A stretch of 64,000 bases of DNA from positions 248,001-312,000 of the forward strand of contig CBDEGD010000044.1 in assembly GCA_965237625.1 (NCBI GenBank). The letters are read 5' to 3'. A program made the position numbers and the translations under genes. The notes under the pieces are model-generated. The model ran no database searches. It saw only the letters and a list, made by a program, of their open reading frames with translations, and was not told where the DNA came from. Numbering within the stretch: position 1 is the first letter of the stretch; each line of letters begins with the position of its first letter. Source of the stretch: JABDIP01 sp965237625 (lineage in GTDB: Bacteria; Pseudomonadota; Alphaproteobacteria; DSM-16000; Inquilinaceae). Of this stretch, positions 35,305-43,291 are shown one piece after another.

Positions 35305-36450
35305 CTACTCGGCAGCCGAAAGAGAGCGTTCCGCCTCGGCATCTTCTGCGGCCTTTTCCGCTTCGATCTCCGCCGCTTTGGCTTCGACCATGGCCACCAG
35401 ATGATCGACGATATTCGCATCTTTCAGGCGGTGATCGGGAAGGCCATTCACATAGACCTGATGCACACCGCGACCGCCGCCGGTGAAGCCGATATCGGTC
35501 ATGGTCGCTTCGCCGGGGCCGTTCACGATGCAGCCGATCACCGACACGGTCATCGATGTAGTGATATGCGCCAGCCGCTCTTCCAAGACCTGCACCGTCG
35601 AAATCACGTCATATTGCTGTCGGGCGCAGGATGGACAGGAGATCACCGTGACGCCGCGACGGCGCAGGCCGAGGGATTTGAGGATCTCGTATCCGGCCTT
35701 GATCTCTTCCACCGGATCGGCGGAGAGCGAGACGCGGATCGTGTCGCCGATCCCCGACCACAACAGCATGCCCATGCCGACGGCGCTTTTCACCGTGCCG
35801 GTCGACAGGCCGCCAGCCTCGGTGATCCCCACATGCAGGGGGTAGTCGCAGGCCTCCGACAGCTGCTGGTAGGCAGCCACCGCCAGGAAGACATCGGATG
35901 CCTTCACGCTGATCTTGAACTCGCGGAAATCCTCGTCTTCCAGCAGCCGGGCGTGATTCAGCGCGCTTTCGACCATCGCCTCGGGGCAGGGCTCGCCATA
36001 GCGCTCCAGCAGATCGCGCTCCAGGCTGCCCGCATTGACGCCGATGCGCATCGAACAGCCATGGTCCCGGGCGGCCCTGACGACCTCGGCAACCCGTTCC
36101 CGCGAGCCGATATTGCCGGGATTGATGCGCAGGCAGGCAGCGCCGTTCTCAGCCGCCTCGATGCCGCGCTTATAATGGAAATGGATATCCGCGACGATCG
36201 GCACCGTCACTTCCGGCACGATCTCCTTCAGCGCCGCCGTCGAGGCCTCATCGGGGCACGACACCCGCACGATATCGGCGCCGGCGATTTCCAACTGCCG
36301 GATCTGGGCGATCGTGGCCTGGGCATCCGAGGTCAGGGTATTGGTCATCGACTGCACCGAAATCGGCGCGTCTCCACCGACGGCAACACTGCCGACGTGG
36401 ATTTGCCGGCTCTTGCGGCGATCGATCTGGCGGTAGGGGCGAACGGTCAT
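35305..36450 (-). CDS. ispG: 4-hydroxy-3-methylbut-2-enyl diphosphate synthase
   Basis: A 381-residue enzyme of the MEP isoprenoid pathway that reduces methylerythritol cyclodiphosphate with a 4Fe-4S cluster. It has VGGDAPISVQSMTNTLTSDA (about 25-44), the TIM-barrel half, and the cluster ligands in ISCPSCARQQYD (about 280-291) and VIGCIVNGPGEATMTDIGFT. Start MTVRPYRQI at 36450 is the family start; the longer frame to 36510 overlaps a likely leader. The last 30 residues are an Ala/Glu-rich helix. It lies downstream of the RodZ-like gene, a linkage also seen in other Proteobacteria. Confidence 0.95.
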   Translation of the reverse strand: MTVRPYRQIDRRKSRQIHVGSVAVGGDAPISVQSMTNTLTSDAQATIAQIRQLEIAGADIVRVSCPDEASTAALKEIVPEVTVPIVADIHFHYKRGIEAAENGAACLRINPGNIGSRERVAEVVRAARDHGCSMRIGVNAGSLERDLLERYGEPCPEAMVESALNHARLLEDEDFREFKISVKASDVFLAVAAYQQLSEACDYPLHVGITEAGGLSTGTVKSAVGMGMLLWSGIGDTIRVSLSADPVEEIKAGYEILKSLGLRRRGVTVISCPSCARQQYDVISTVQVLEERLAHITTSMTVSVIGCIVNGPGEATMTDIGFTGGGRGVHQVYVNGLPDHRLKDANIVDHLVAMVEAKAAEIEAEKAAEDAEAERSLSAAE

Positions 36451-36581
36451 CGGGGGACCATGAAACGCAATTGTGGCAACGATCCGGGCCTTTATAGGCG
36501 ACAAGTGCACGCGGCGAAAGGCGTTCGGCCCGCCCCCCTTATCTGGGCATCAGACTAATGGTCGGCAATGCCGGTACGAGA

Positions 36582-37958
36582 TTATTGGGCGCCGAAATTA
36601 TCAGGGTCGAGCGTGACGTTGCGCACCACCGTACCGCGCAGACCCAGCGGCCCTTGGACCACGCCGTCGATAACGACTTCCAGACCGCCGGCATTGCCGG
36701 AGGCCAGCGTCAGCCCCTCGGTATTCGGCACCCGATACATCTCGCCGGGATCCAGAACACGCGTCATAACCAGATTGCCCAGATCATCGGTGATCTGCAC
36801 CCAGCTCATCTCCGTCGCCCGGATCAGAATGCGTGAATTCAGATTGCCCAACCCGTTGCGGCGCGGCTGGCCGGACTGGGCTGCCGGAGGCTGTGGCGGG
36901 GCCGTGGCAACCGACGAGGGACCGGCAGGCAAAATGTTGGTCGGACCGCCGGTCGGCTGGCCGGTATTGGCCTTCGGCTGCGCGCCGGCGACATCGAACT
37001 GTCCCTCGCGCGCCTCGCCACCCAATTCGGGAGGCACACGCCGAATGGTCTCGACGGTCTGAACCGTCTCGATGGGTTCGTTTCTTTGGACCGGCCTCGG
37101 CGCCGCTGGCGCCGGTTCATCCTGCTCGACCACGACGGCGGCCGGCGCGGCCGGTTCCGCTGGCGGCGCGCTGGGCGCGGCCGGAGCTTCGGCCTCTTCG
37201 ATGACTTCTACCGGAACGATCTGTGACGGGGCGGCCTCGATCGGCGCCACCGTGTCGGCATTCCCAACTTCGGTGGCTGGCGATGGTTCGGCGGCAGTTG
37301 CCCGCGGCTCCACGATGGCCGCCAGCCGGTCGAGGTCCGGCGGCGCAACCGTTGTACCGGCGGCTGGCGAGGTCTCCGCCATCGACTCCGTCGCCACCAG
37401 CGGGTCGGATGCGTCGGCGTCGGGCTGTGCCTGATCGCCACTGCGAGCTGCCAGCTCAGCGAAACGGTCCGGGATTTCGGCGGCCCTGTCGACGAGCCGC
37501 ACCTCGCCGTTGGACGTCACATACCATGCGCCATAGGCCAGTGCGGCAAGCAGCACGCCGACGACCAGAACCCCCATGCCCGGAACCCGCGCCTCGGCGG
37601 GCGGCACCGGGAAGACGTAATCTGTCCGCTTGGAGAGTTCCAGCGCCTCTTCCTTGAACCGGCGCACAATGTCGGCGGTGTCCAGGTTCAGAAAGTCGGA
37701 ATAGGTCCTGACGAAGCCAATCGCATAGACGGTGCCCGGCAGATCGCTGTAGCGACCCTCCTCGATCGCTTCGAGATAGTTTCGCTGAATCCGCAGCAGC
37801 TGCGCGATATCGACAATTTCATACCCGGCCTGCTCTCGCGCCTTGCGCAAGACGGCACAGATCGGATCACGGGTCAGCGCGGCGGTCATCGCCGACTTCG
37901 CGCCGTCCTTTTCATCTGGAATGATGGCCACGTTCAACGGCTTCCTACCTTGCGCCAT
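36582..37958 (-). CDS. RodZ-like helix-turn-helix membrane protein
   Basis: A 458-residue bitopic protein. Residues about 30-100 form the RodZ-type helix-turn-helix (LRKAREQAGYEIVDIAQLLR, then YLEAIEEGRYSDLPGTVYAI, FVRTYSDFLNLD). One membrane helix is at about 127-147, followed by a long Ala/Pro/Glu-rich periplasmic linker (about 160-350) and a DUF4115 beta domain at the end (RILIRATEMSWVQITDD). RodZ links MreB to the membrane and sets cell shape. The linker is much longer than in E. coli. ispG follows 131 bases downstream. Confidence 0.87.
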   Translation of the reverse strand: MAQGRKPLNVAIIPDEKDGAKSAMTAALTRDPICAVLRKAREQAGYEIVDIAQLLRIQRNYLEAIEEGRYSDLPGTVYAIGFVRTYSDFLNLDTADIVRRFKEEALELSKRTDYVFPVPPAEARVPGMGVLVVGVLLAALAYGAWYVTSNGEVRLVDRAAEIPDRFAELAARSGDQAQPDADASDPLVATESMAETSPAAGTTVAPPDLDRLAAIVEPRATAAEPSPATEVGNADTVAPIEAAPSQIVPVEVIEEAEAPAAPSAPPAEPAAPAAVVVEQDEPAPAAPRPVQRNEPIETVQTVETIRRVPPELGGEAREGQFDVAGAQPKANTGQPTGGPTNILPAGPSSVATAPPQPPAAQSGQPRRNGLGNLNSRILIRATEMSWVQITDDLGNLVMTRVLDPGEMYRVPNTEGLTLASGNAGGLEVVIDGVVQGPLGLRGTVVRNVTLDPDNFGAQ

Positions 37959-38163
37959 TTTGCGTCGTCTTACCTGTCCGCGCTATATGTCGCCGACGGC
38001 ACGGCACAGCGGCCAACGTGACCGGCCTGGCGCATGCGGTCCTGCGAACTGAAGAGACCCGCACCTGAGCTTCCTTCTTACCAACCCAATCCTTAAAAGT
38101 TGTTAACAACAATGATTCGTTACCAGAATTTGACACGCATGAAAATCGGCTGTTTGCCGCCGC

Positions 38164-40452
38164 TTAGAGCGCAATGCCGCGATCCCTGGCAAATGCCTTG
38201 AGACTGCCACGGAGACTTTTCTGCTCGCCATCACACAGCCCATCAAGAAAATCCGTGAGCGCATTTACGTCGAGACTGCGAATCATCGTCTTCAGCCCAC
38301 CGATGGACGCCGGGGCCGCCGACAGGCGGCGCAATCCCAGACCGACCAGCGCCATCGCCTCGAGCGGCCGCCCGGCCATCTCGCCACAAACACTGATCGG
38401 CACGTCCGCAGCATCGCAACGCCCGATCAGGTCGCGCATCACATTGAGAAAAATCGGCGACAGCGGGTCGTAACGGTTCGCCAGCTTGGGATTGCCGCGA
38501 TCGGATGCGAACAGATACTGCATCAGATCGTTCGAGCCGACGGACACGAATTCGACCCGCGACAACAGTGCCGGCAATTGCCACAGCAACGACGGCACCT
38601 CGATCATGACGCCGACGGAAACCGCGCCGGGGGGTTGGAGTCCATCGTTCAGGGCACGTTCGCTTTCCAATGCAAGCAAGTGGCGCGCATGCTCCAGCTC
38701 CGCCACCTCCGCGACCATCGGGAACATGATGCTGATCGGGCGGCCCTTCGATGCCCTGAGCAAGGCGCGAAGCTGATTGCGCAGCATCGCCGGCCGGTCG
38801 AGCCCGATGCGGATCGCCCGCCAGCCAAGGGCCGGGTTTTCCTGCGGCAGATCGGCGAAATAGGGCAGTCTTTTGTCGCCGCCGATGTCGAGGGTCCGGA
38901 ACACAACCGGCTTACCCTCCGCTTGATCGAGGACCCGGCTGTACAATTCGGTCTGCGCCTGCACATCCGGATAGGTGGCGCGCACCATGAATGGAATCTC
39001 GGTGCGGTACAGCCCGACTCCATCGGCGCCGGTGTCCCGCATATGCGGCATGTCCAGCAGCAGCCCGGCATTGATGTGCAAGGACACGCTTACACCGTCG
39101 CGGCTTTCCGCCGGCAGCTTGGCAAGCCCGGCCATTTCCAGCCGGCGCCGGTCGCGCAGTTCGGCATTCTCATTGAACAGCGCCTGGACGTCTTCCGCCG
39201 GCCGAATGAAGATCTGCCCGTTATCGCCATCGACGATCACCGGATCCAGAAGTTCGATGCGCGACAACACGTCGGCGCATTGACCCACGACCGGAATGTC
39301 CAGGGCCCGGGCGACGATCGCCACATGGCTGGCCGCCGATCCTTCCTCAAGCACAACCGCCCTGAGCCGGCGCTGGTCGTAGTCCAGCAGTTCCGCCGGG
39401 CCGATCGACCGGGCCACCAGCACAACATCATCGGGCAGCGTGCCGGCGGCGGCGGCGGACGTCTTGCCGGCCAGATGCAGCAGCAGGCGATTGGCCAGAT
39501 CCTCGAAATCGGCCAGGCGCTCGCGCAGATAGGGATCGGTCATATGGACCATGCGGGCGCGCATGTCGTCCTGCACCCTTTGCACCGCCGCTTCCGCGGT
39601 CAGCCCGGTATTGATGGCATCGGTGATCCGGTTCAGCCAGCCGCGATCCTCGGCGAACATTCGGTAGGTCTCCAGGATTTCCTGGGAGTCGGCGAGCTTG
39701 TCGGCGGCGCTGGCCAGAAGCGCGTCCAGCGAGCTGTGCATGGCCTCTACCGCCTGCCACAGCCGGGCGCGTTCGGCGGCCGGATCTTCCGCCACCATCT
39801 CGCGGACCGTCAGCTGCGGCCGGTGCAGGACGGCGACACCTTGGGCCAGCCCGGCATTCAGGGTCACGCCCTCGATCCGCGACGGCAGGACGCTGCCCGC
39901 GCTGTCGCCGACGATCTCGCCGCTGGCCACAAGCTGTTCACCGGCCACCAGCTCGGCCACCACCATGGCGACGGTCTGGAGGTTCTCGACCTCCTCCTCG
40001 CTATGCCGGCGGCGCTCGCTGTGCTGGATGACCAGCACGCCGCGTACCCGGCCGCCGCGCAGGATCGGCACGCCTAGCAGAGAGTGGTACGCGTCTTCAC
40101 CGGTTTCCGGCCGGTAGGCGAAGTTCGGATGGGCCGGGGCGTTGGCGATCGCCACCGAACGCGCCGTGGCCGCCACCTCGCCGACCAGCCCCTCGCCGAC
40201 CCGAAGCCGGGTCCGGTGCACCGCTTCCGGGTTCAAGCCGACGGTGGCGAACAGTTCCAACACTTCGCCGGGCCGGATGACGTAAGCGGAACACACCTCC
40301 GCCCCCATCTCGGCGGCGATCAGATGGACGATCTTGTCCAGCCTGGAGGGCGCGCCGCCCGATGCCGCCATGACGTCGCGTAGGCGCGCCAGCAGCCGTC
40401 GGGACGGGCTGACCTCCGTGACGAGGGGGATCGGGTCTCCGGCGCCGGCCAT
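38164..40452 (-). CDS. ptsP: Phosphoenolpyruvate-protein phosphotransferase, nitrogen PTS EI
   Basis: A 762-residue EI-Ntr that starts the nitrogen phosphotransferase relay by taking phosphate from PEP and passing it to NPr. The N-terminal GAF domain (about 20-165), which senses glutamine in this family, is followed by the EI region. Phospho-His376 lies in GSAASHVAIVARALD. The PEP-binding barrel has LYRTEIPFMV, the metal site and CGEMAGRPLEAMALVG with the catalytic Cys near residue 690. Its start overlaps the lysC stop by one base. HPr/EIIA-Ntr partners are not in the window. Confidence 0.94.
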   Translation of the reverse strand: MAGAGDPIPLVTEVSPSRRLLARLRDVMAASGGAPSRLDKIVHLIAAEMGAEVCSAYVIRPGEVLELFATVGLNPEAVHRTRLRVGEGLVGEVAATARSVAIANAPAHPNFAYRPETGEDAYHSLLGVPILRGGRVRGVLVIQHSERRRHSEEEVENLQTVAMVVAELVAGEQLVASGEIVGDSAGSVLPSRIEGVTLNAGLAQGVAVLHRPQLTVREMVAEDPAAERARLWQAVEAMHSSLDALLASAADKLADSQEILETYRMFAEDRGWLNRITDAINTGLTAEAAVQRVQDDMRARMVHMTDPYLRERLADFEDLANRLLLHLAGKTSAAAAGTLPDDVVLVARSIGPAELLDYDQRRLRAVVLEEGSAASHVAIVARALDIPVVGQCADVLSRIELLDPVIVDGDNGQIFIRPAEDVQALFNENAELRDRRRLEMAGLAKLPAESRDGVSVSLHINAGLLLDMPHMRDTGADGVGLYRTEIPFMVRATYPDVQAQTELYSRVLDQAEGKPVVFRTLDIGGDKRLPYFADLPQENPALGWRAIRIGLDRPAMLRNQLRALLRASKGRPISIMFPMVAEVAELEHARHLLALESERALNDGLQPPGAVSVGVMIEVPSLLWQLPALLSRVEFVSVGSNDLMQYLFASDRGNPKLANRYDPLSPIFLNVMRDLIGRCDAADVPISVCGEMAGRPLEAMALVGLGLRRLSAAPASIGGLKTMIRSLDVNALTDFLDGLCDGEQKSLRGSLKAFARDRGIAL

Positions 40453-41672
40453 CAGACCCCGTCCAGCCCATAGGCGGTATGCAGGGCGCGCACGGCGAGC
40501 TCGGTGTATTTCTCCTCGACCAGCACGCTGATCTTGATCTCAGAGGTCGAGATCACCTGAATGTTGATTCCGTTCTCCGCCAGCGCCTTGAACATCTGCT
40601 GGGCAACACCGGCATGGCTGCGCATGCCCACGCCGATGACCGAGATCTTGACCACGTCGTGGTCCGGGCGCAGCTGACCGTATTTGAGATCGGTCGCCAG
40701 GCCCTTCAACACCCGCACCGCCGGATCGAGTTCGGCCTTGCTGACAGTGAATGTCATATCGGTGGATTTGCCGTCCTCGGAGATGTTCTGCACGATCATG
40801 TCGACATTGACGCCGGCATCGGACAGCGGACCGAAGATGGATGCCGCCACGCCGGGTTTGTCGCGCACCCCGACCAGGGTGATCTTCGCCTCATCCCGGC
40901 TGTAGGCAATACCGCTAACGACTTGTTGTTCCACGATCTCGTCCTCATCCACCACCAGGGTACCCGGCGCGTCGTCGAAACAGGAGAGCACCTGAAGCCG
41001 CACCCTGTGGTTCATGGCGATTTCCACCGAGCGGGTCTGCAATACCTTGGCCCCGAGAGAGGCCATTTCTAGCATTTCTTCGTAGGTGACCTTGTGAAGT
41101 TTTTGTGCATTTCGAACAATCCGGGGGTCACAGGTATAGACCCCGTCCACATCGGTATAGATGTCGCAGCGGTCCGCCTTGAGCGCCGCCGCCAGGGCGA
41201 CGGCGGTGGTGTCGGTTCCGCCGCGTCCAAGCGTGGTGATGCGCCCGGTCGGCGAAACGCCCTGGAAGCCGGCCACCACCGGCACCTCGCCCGACGCCAT
41301 GCGGCGGTCCAGTTCCTCGGTCTCGATGCCGGAAATGCGGGCCTTTCCATGCATGTCGTCCGTGCGGATCGGGATCTGGCCGCCGAGCCAGGAGCGCGCC
41401 GCCACCCCGGTCTGCTGCAGTACCATGGCCATCAGCCCGGCGGTGACCTGCTCGCCGGAAGACACCACCGTGTCGTATTCCCGCGCGTCGTAGAGCGGCG
41501 ACGCATCGCTGCAATAGCCGACCAGCTGGTTGGTCACGCCGGCCATGGCAGAGACCACGACCGCGACCTCGTTGCCGTTGTCCAGCTCCGCCTGCACACG
41601 CGTGGCGGCGTTGCGGATTCGCGCGATATCCGCGACCGACGTGCCGCCGAATTTCTGCACAATGCGCGCCAT
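40452..41672 (-). CDS. lysC: Aspartate kinase
   Basis: A 406-residue enzyme that phosphorylates aspartate as the first step to Lys, Thr, Met and diaminopimelate. It has VQKFGGTSVADIARIRN (about 4-20), GRGGTDTTAVALAAALKADR (about 170-189), and two C-terminal ACT domains (about 265-335: ITLVGVRDKPGVAASIFGPL; about 340-406: GVGMRSHAGVAQQMFKALAE) that bind feedback inhibitors. ATG 41672 matches the family start. It is coupled to ptsP and divergent from ubiG. Confidence 0.96.
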   Translation of the reverse strand: MARIVQKFGGTSVADIARIRNAATRVQAELDNGNEVAVVVSAMAGVTNQLVGYCSDASPLYDAREYDTVVSSGEQVTAGLMAMVLQQTGVAARSWLGGQIPIRTDDMHGKARISGIETEELDRRMASGEVPVVAGFQGVSPTGRITTLGRGGTDTTAVALAAALKADRCDIYTDVDGVYTCDPRIVRNAQKLHKVTYEEMLEMASLGAKVLQTRSVEIAMNHRVRLQVLSCFDDAPGTLVVDEDEIVEQQVVSGIAYSRDEAKITLVGVRDKPGVAASIFGPLSDAGVNVDMIVQNISEDGKSTDMTFTVSKAELDPAVRVLKGLATDLKYGQLRPDHDVVKISVIGVGMRSHAGVAQQMFKALAENGINIQVISTSEIKISVLVEEKYTELAVRALHTAYGLDGV

Positions 41673-41846
41673 GGCCGTCCCTGTTATCCAAACGCGGGCA
41701 TTTCGACAATAATAAGCCTCGCAGCACGGCATGGCGACACTGTCGCATTGCCGCGGCGAGGCCGTGTATCCATACTCTTACTGGTAGTCTGAAGCAACGA
41801 GGACCCACCATCCCAGGAAGATGGGTCCTAGAGCGCGAGATCCGAC

Positions 41847-42617
41847 ATGCCAGCCAAAGGCGCCGCCACAGCGGCAATCGACCGCGATGCCAGCATCGAC
41901 GATGCCGAGATCGCCCAGTTCGAATCTGTCGCCGCCCAATGGTGGGACAGCGAAGGCCAGTTCAAGCCTCTGCACCGGATGAACCCGACCCGGGTCGGCT
42001 ATATCCGCGATACGCTTTGCCGCCATTTCGACCGCACCATTGGCGACCCGGCGCCGCTGTCGGGGCTGGATGTGGCCGATGTCGGCTGCGGCGGCGGATT
42101 GCTGTGCGAGCCGATGGCCAGGCTCGGCGCGAATGTGACCGGGATCGATGCGGGCGAGGAGGCGGTCTCGATCGCCCGGCTCCATGCTGCACGGATGGGG
42201 TTGGAGATCGACTACCGCCGAGGCACCGCCGAGGCGACCGCCGCGGACGGCACGACCTTCGACGTCGTGCTGGCGTTGGAGATCGTCGAGCACGTCGCTG
42301 ATATGGACGCGTTTCTCGGCGCCGTGGCCGCCCTGGTCCGGCCCGGCGGGGTGCTGATCATGTCGACCCTGAACCGCACGCCCAAGAGCTTTGGCCTGGC
42401 CATTGTCGGGGCAGAATACCTGCTGCGCTGGGTCCCGCGTGGCACCCATGACTGGCGTAAATTCGTCCGGCCCAGCGAGCTGGCCGCGGGGCTTAGGTCC
42501 CAGGGCATTGAGGTCGACGATGTGCGGGGCATGGTGTTCAACCCGATCGCCGGCACATGGTCCCTGTCGGAGCGGGACCTGGAGGTCAATTATCTGCTGT
42601 CCGGGCGCAAGGGCTGA
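41847..42617 (+). CDS. ubiG: Ubiquinone biosynthesis O-methyltransferase
   Basis: A 256-residue SAM methyltransferase for both O-methylations of ubiquinone synthesis. It has the typical N-terminus ESVAAQWWDSEGQFKPLHRM (about 26-45) and NPTRVGYIRD, the SAM site LDVADVGCGGGLLCEPMARL (about 73-92), GIDAGEEAVSIARLHA, and LNRTPKSFGLAIVGAEYLLR (about 175-194). It is divergent from lysC. An inverted repeat AGGACCCA/TGGGTCCT (41800-41807, 41822-41829) lies just before its start and may affect leader RNA folding. Confidence 0.95.
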   Translation: MPAKGAATAAIDRDASIDDAEIAQFESVAAQWWDSEGQFKPLHRMNPTRVGYIRDTLCRHFDRTIGDPAPLSGLDVADVGCGGGLLCEPMARLGANVTGIDAGEEAVSIARLHAARMGLEIDYRRGTAEATAADGTTFDVVLALEIVEHVADMDAFLGAVAALVRPGGVLIMSTLNRTPKSFGLAIVGAEYLLRWVPRGTHDWRKFVRPSELAAGLRSQGIEVDDVRGMVFNPIAGTWSLSERDLEVNYLLSGRKG

Positions 42618-42685
42618 AGCCAAAAACCGACAACACGTACTTCGACACAAGCGCGTCGCAGCCGTAGCAAGGAACGGTTCCACGA

Positions 42686-43228
42686 ATGGGTTCGACGACC
42701 GGCATGCTGACCGTCCGCAACGCCGATCCCGGCGACGTTGCCGGAATCGCCGAGATCTATGTGGAGACATGGCGCGACGCCTACGCCGGCATCCTGCCGG
42801 ACAGCGTGTTGCTGGGGTTGTCGACCCAGCGCCAGGCGGTGCAATGGCGGCGCACACTCGACCACGACCGCACCAAGGTGGCCGTCGATGGCCGACACGG
42901 TCTGGTCGGGTTCGGAAGCGCCGGACCGGTGCGGGGCGGGGAACTGCCTTATGATGGCGAAGTCTACACGCTCTACGTCCATCCGGATTTCCAGGGCAAG
43001 GGCATTGGCCGGAAGCTGCTGACCGCCCTCTTCGGCGCACTGCTGTTGGAAGGCAGCGAGTCGGCGATCCTATGGGTCCTGGCCGACAACCCAGCCCGGT
43101 TCTTCTATGAGGCCATGGGCGGCAAATGGGCCGCGGTCCGTGAAGAGAAGCTGTGGGGAGTCACCTTGCCGGAACGAGGGTACACCTGGACCGACCTCAG
43201 CAAGGCTATCGCCCGCTCCGAAGGATGA
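42686..43228 (+). CDS. GNAT-family N-acetyltransferase
   Basis: A 180-residue acetyltransferase with MLTVRNADPGDVAGIAEIYV at the start, TWRDAYAGILP (about 30-40), and motif A in EVYTLYVHPDFQGKGIGRKLL (about 92-112), holding the acetyl-CoA loop QGKGIG. NPARFFYEAMGGK follows near 137-149. ATG 42707 is an alternative start. It stands between ubiG and the copper ATPase, and the copper promoter begins 20 bases after its stop, so it is probably not copper-regulated. Substrate unknown. Confidence 0.88.
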   Translation: MGSTTGMLTVRNADPGDVAGIAEIYVETWRDAYAGILPDSVLLGLSTQRQAVQWRRTLDHDRTKVAVDGRHGLVGFGSAGPVRGGELPYDGEVYTLYVHPDFQGKGIGRKLLTALFGALLLEGSESAILWVLADNPARFFYEAMGGKWAAVREEKLWGVTLPERGYTWTDLSKAIARSEG

Positions 43229-43247
43229 TCTTTCCATAGGCAGGCCA

Positions 43248-43278
43248 TTGACCTTCCAGCAACTGGAAACCTTATCTA
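43248..43278 (+). promoter_or_regulatory. CueR-type copper-responsive promoter of the P-type ATPase gene
   Basis: The -35 TTGACC (43248-43253) and -10 TATCTA (43273-43278) are separated by 19 bases, the over-long spacing of MerR-family promoters. The spacer holds the dyad TTCCAG-CAA-CTGGAA (43254-43259, 43263-43268), a classical CueR operator. The P-type ATPase start follows 13 bases after the -10 hexamer, so the leader is very short or a later start (43343) is used. A CueR gene is at 48990. Confidence 0.85.
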
Positions 43279-43291
43279 GGGTGCGAACGCC

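Noticed and set aside
34054..36558. An 834-codon plus-strand open frame covering prfA and ispG
   Set aside because: It is the antisense of prfA and ispG, which have clear motifs (GGQ, CPSC). Long antisense frames are expected in high-G+C DNA.
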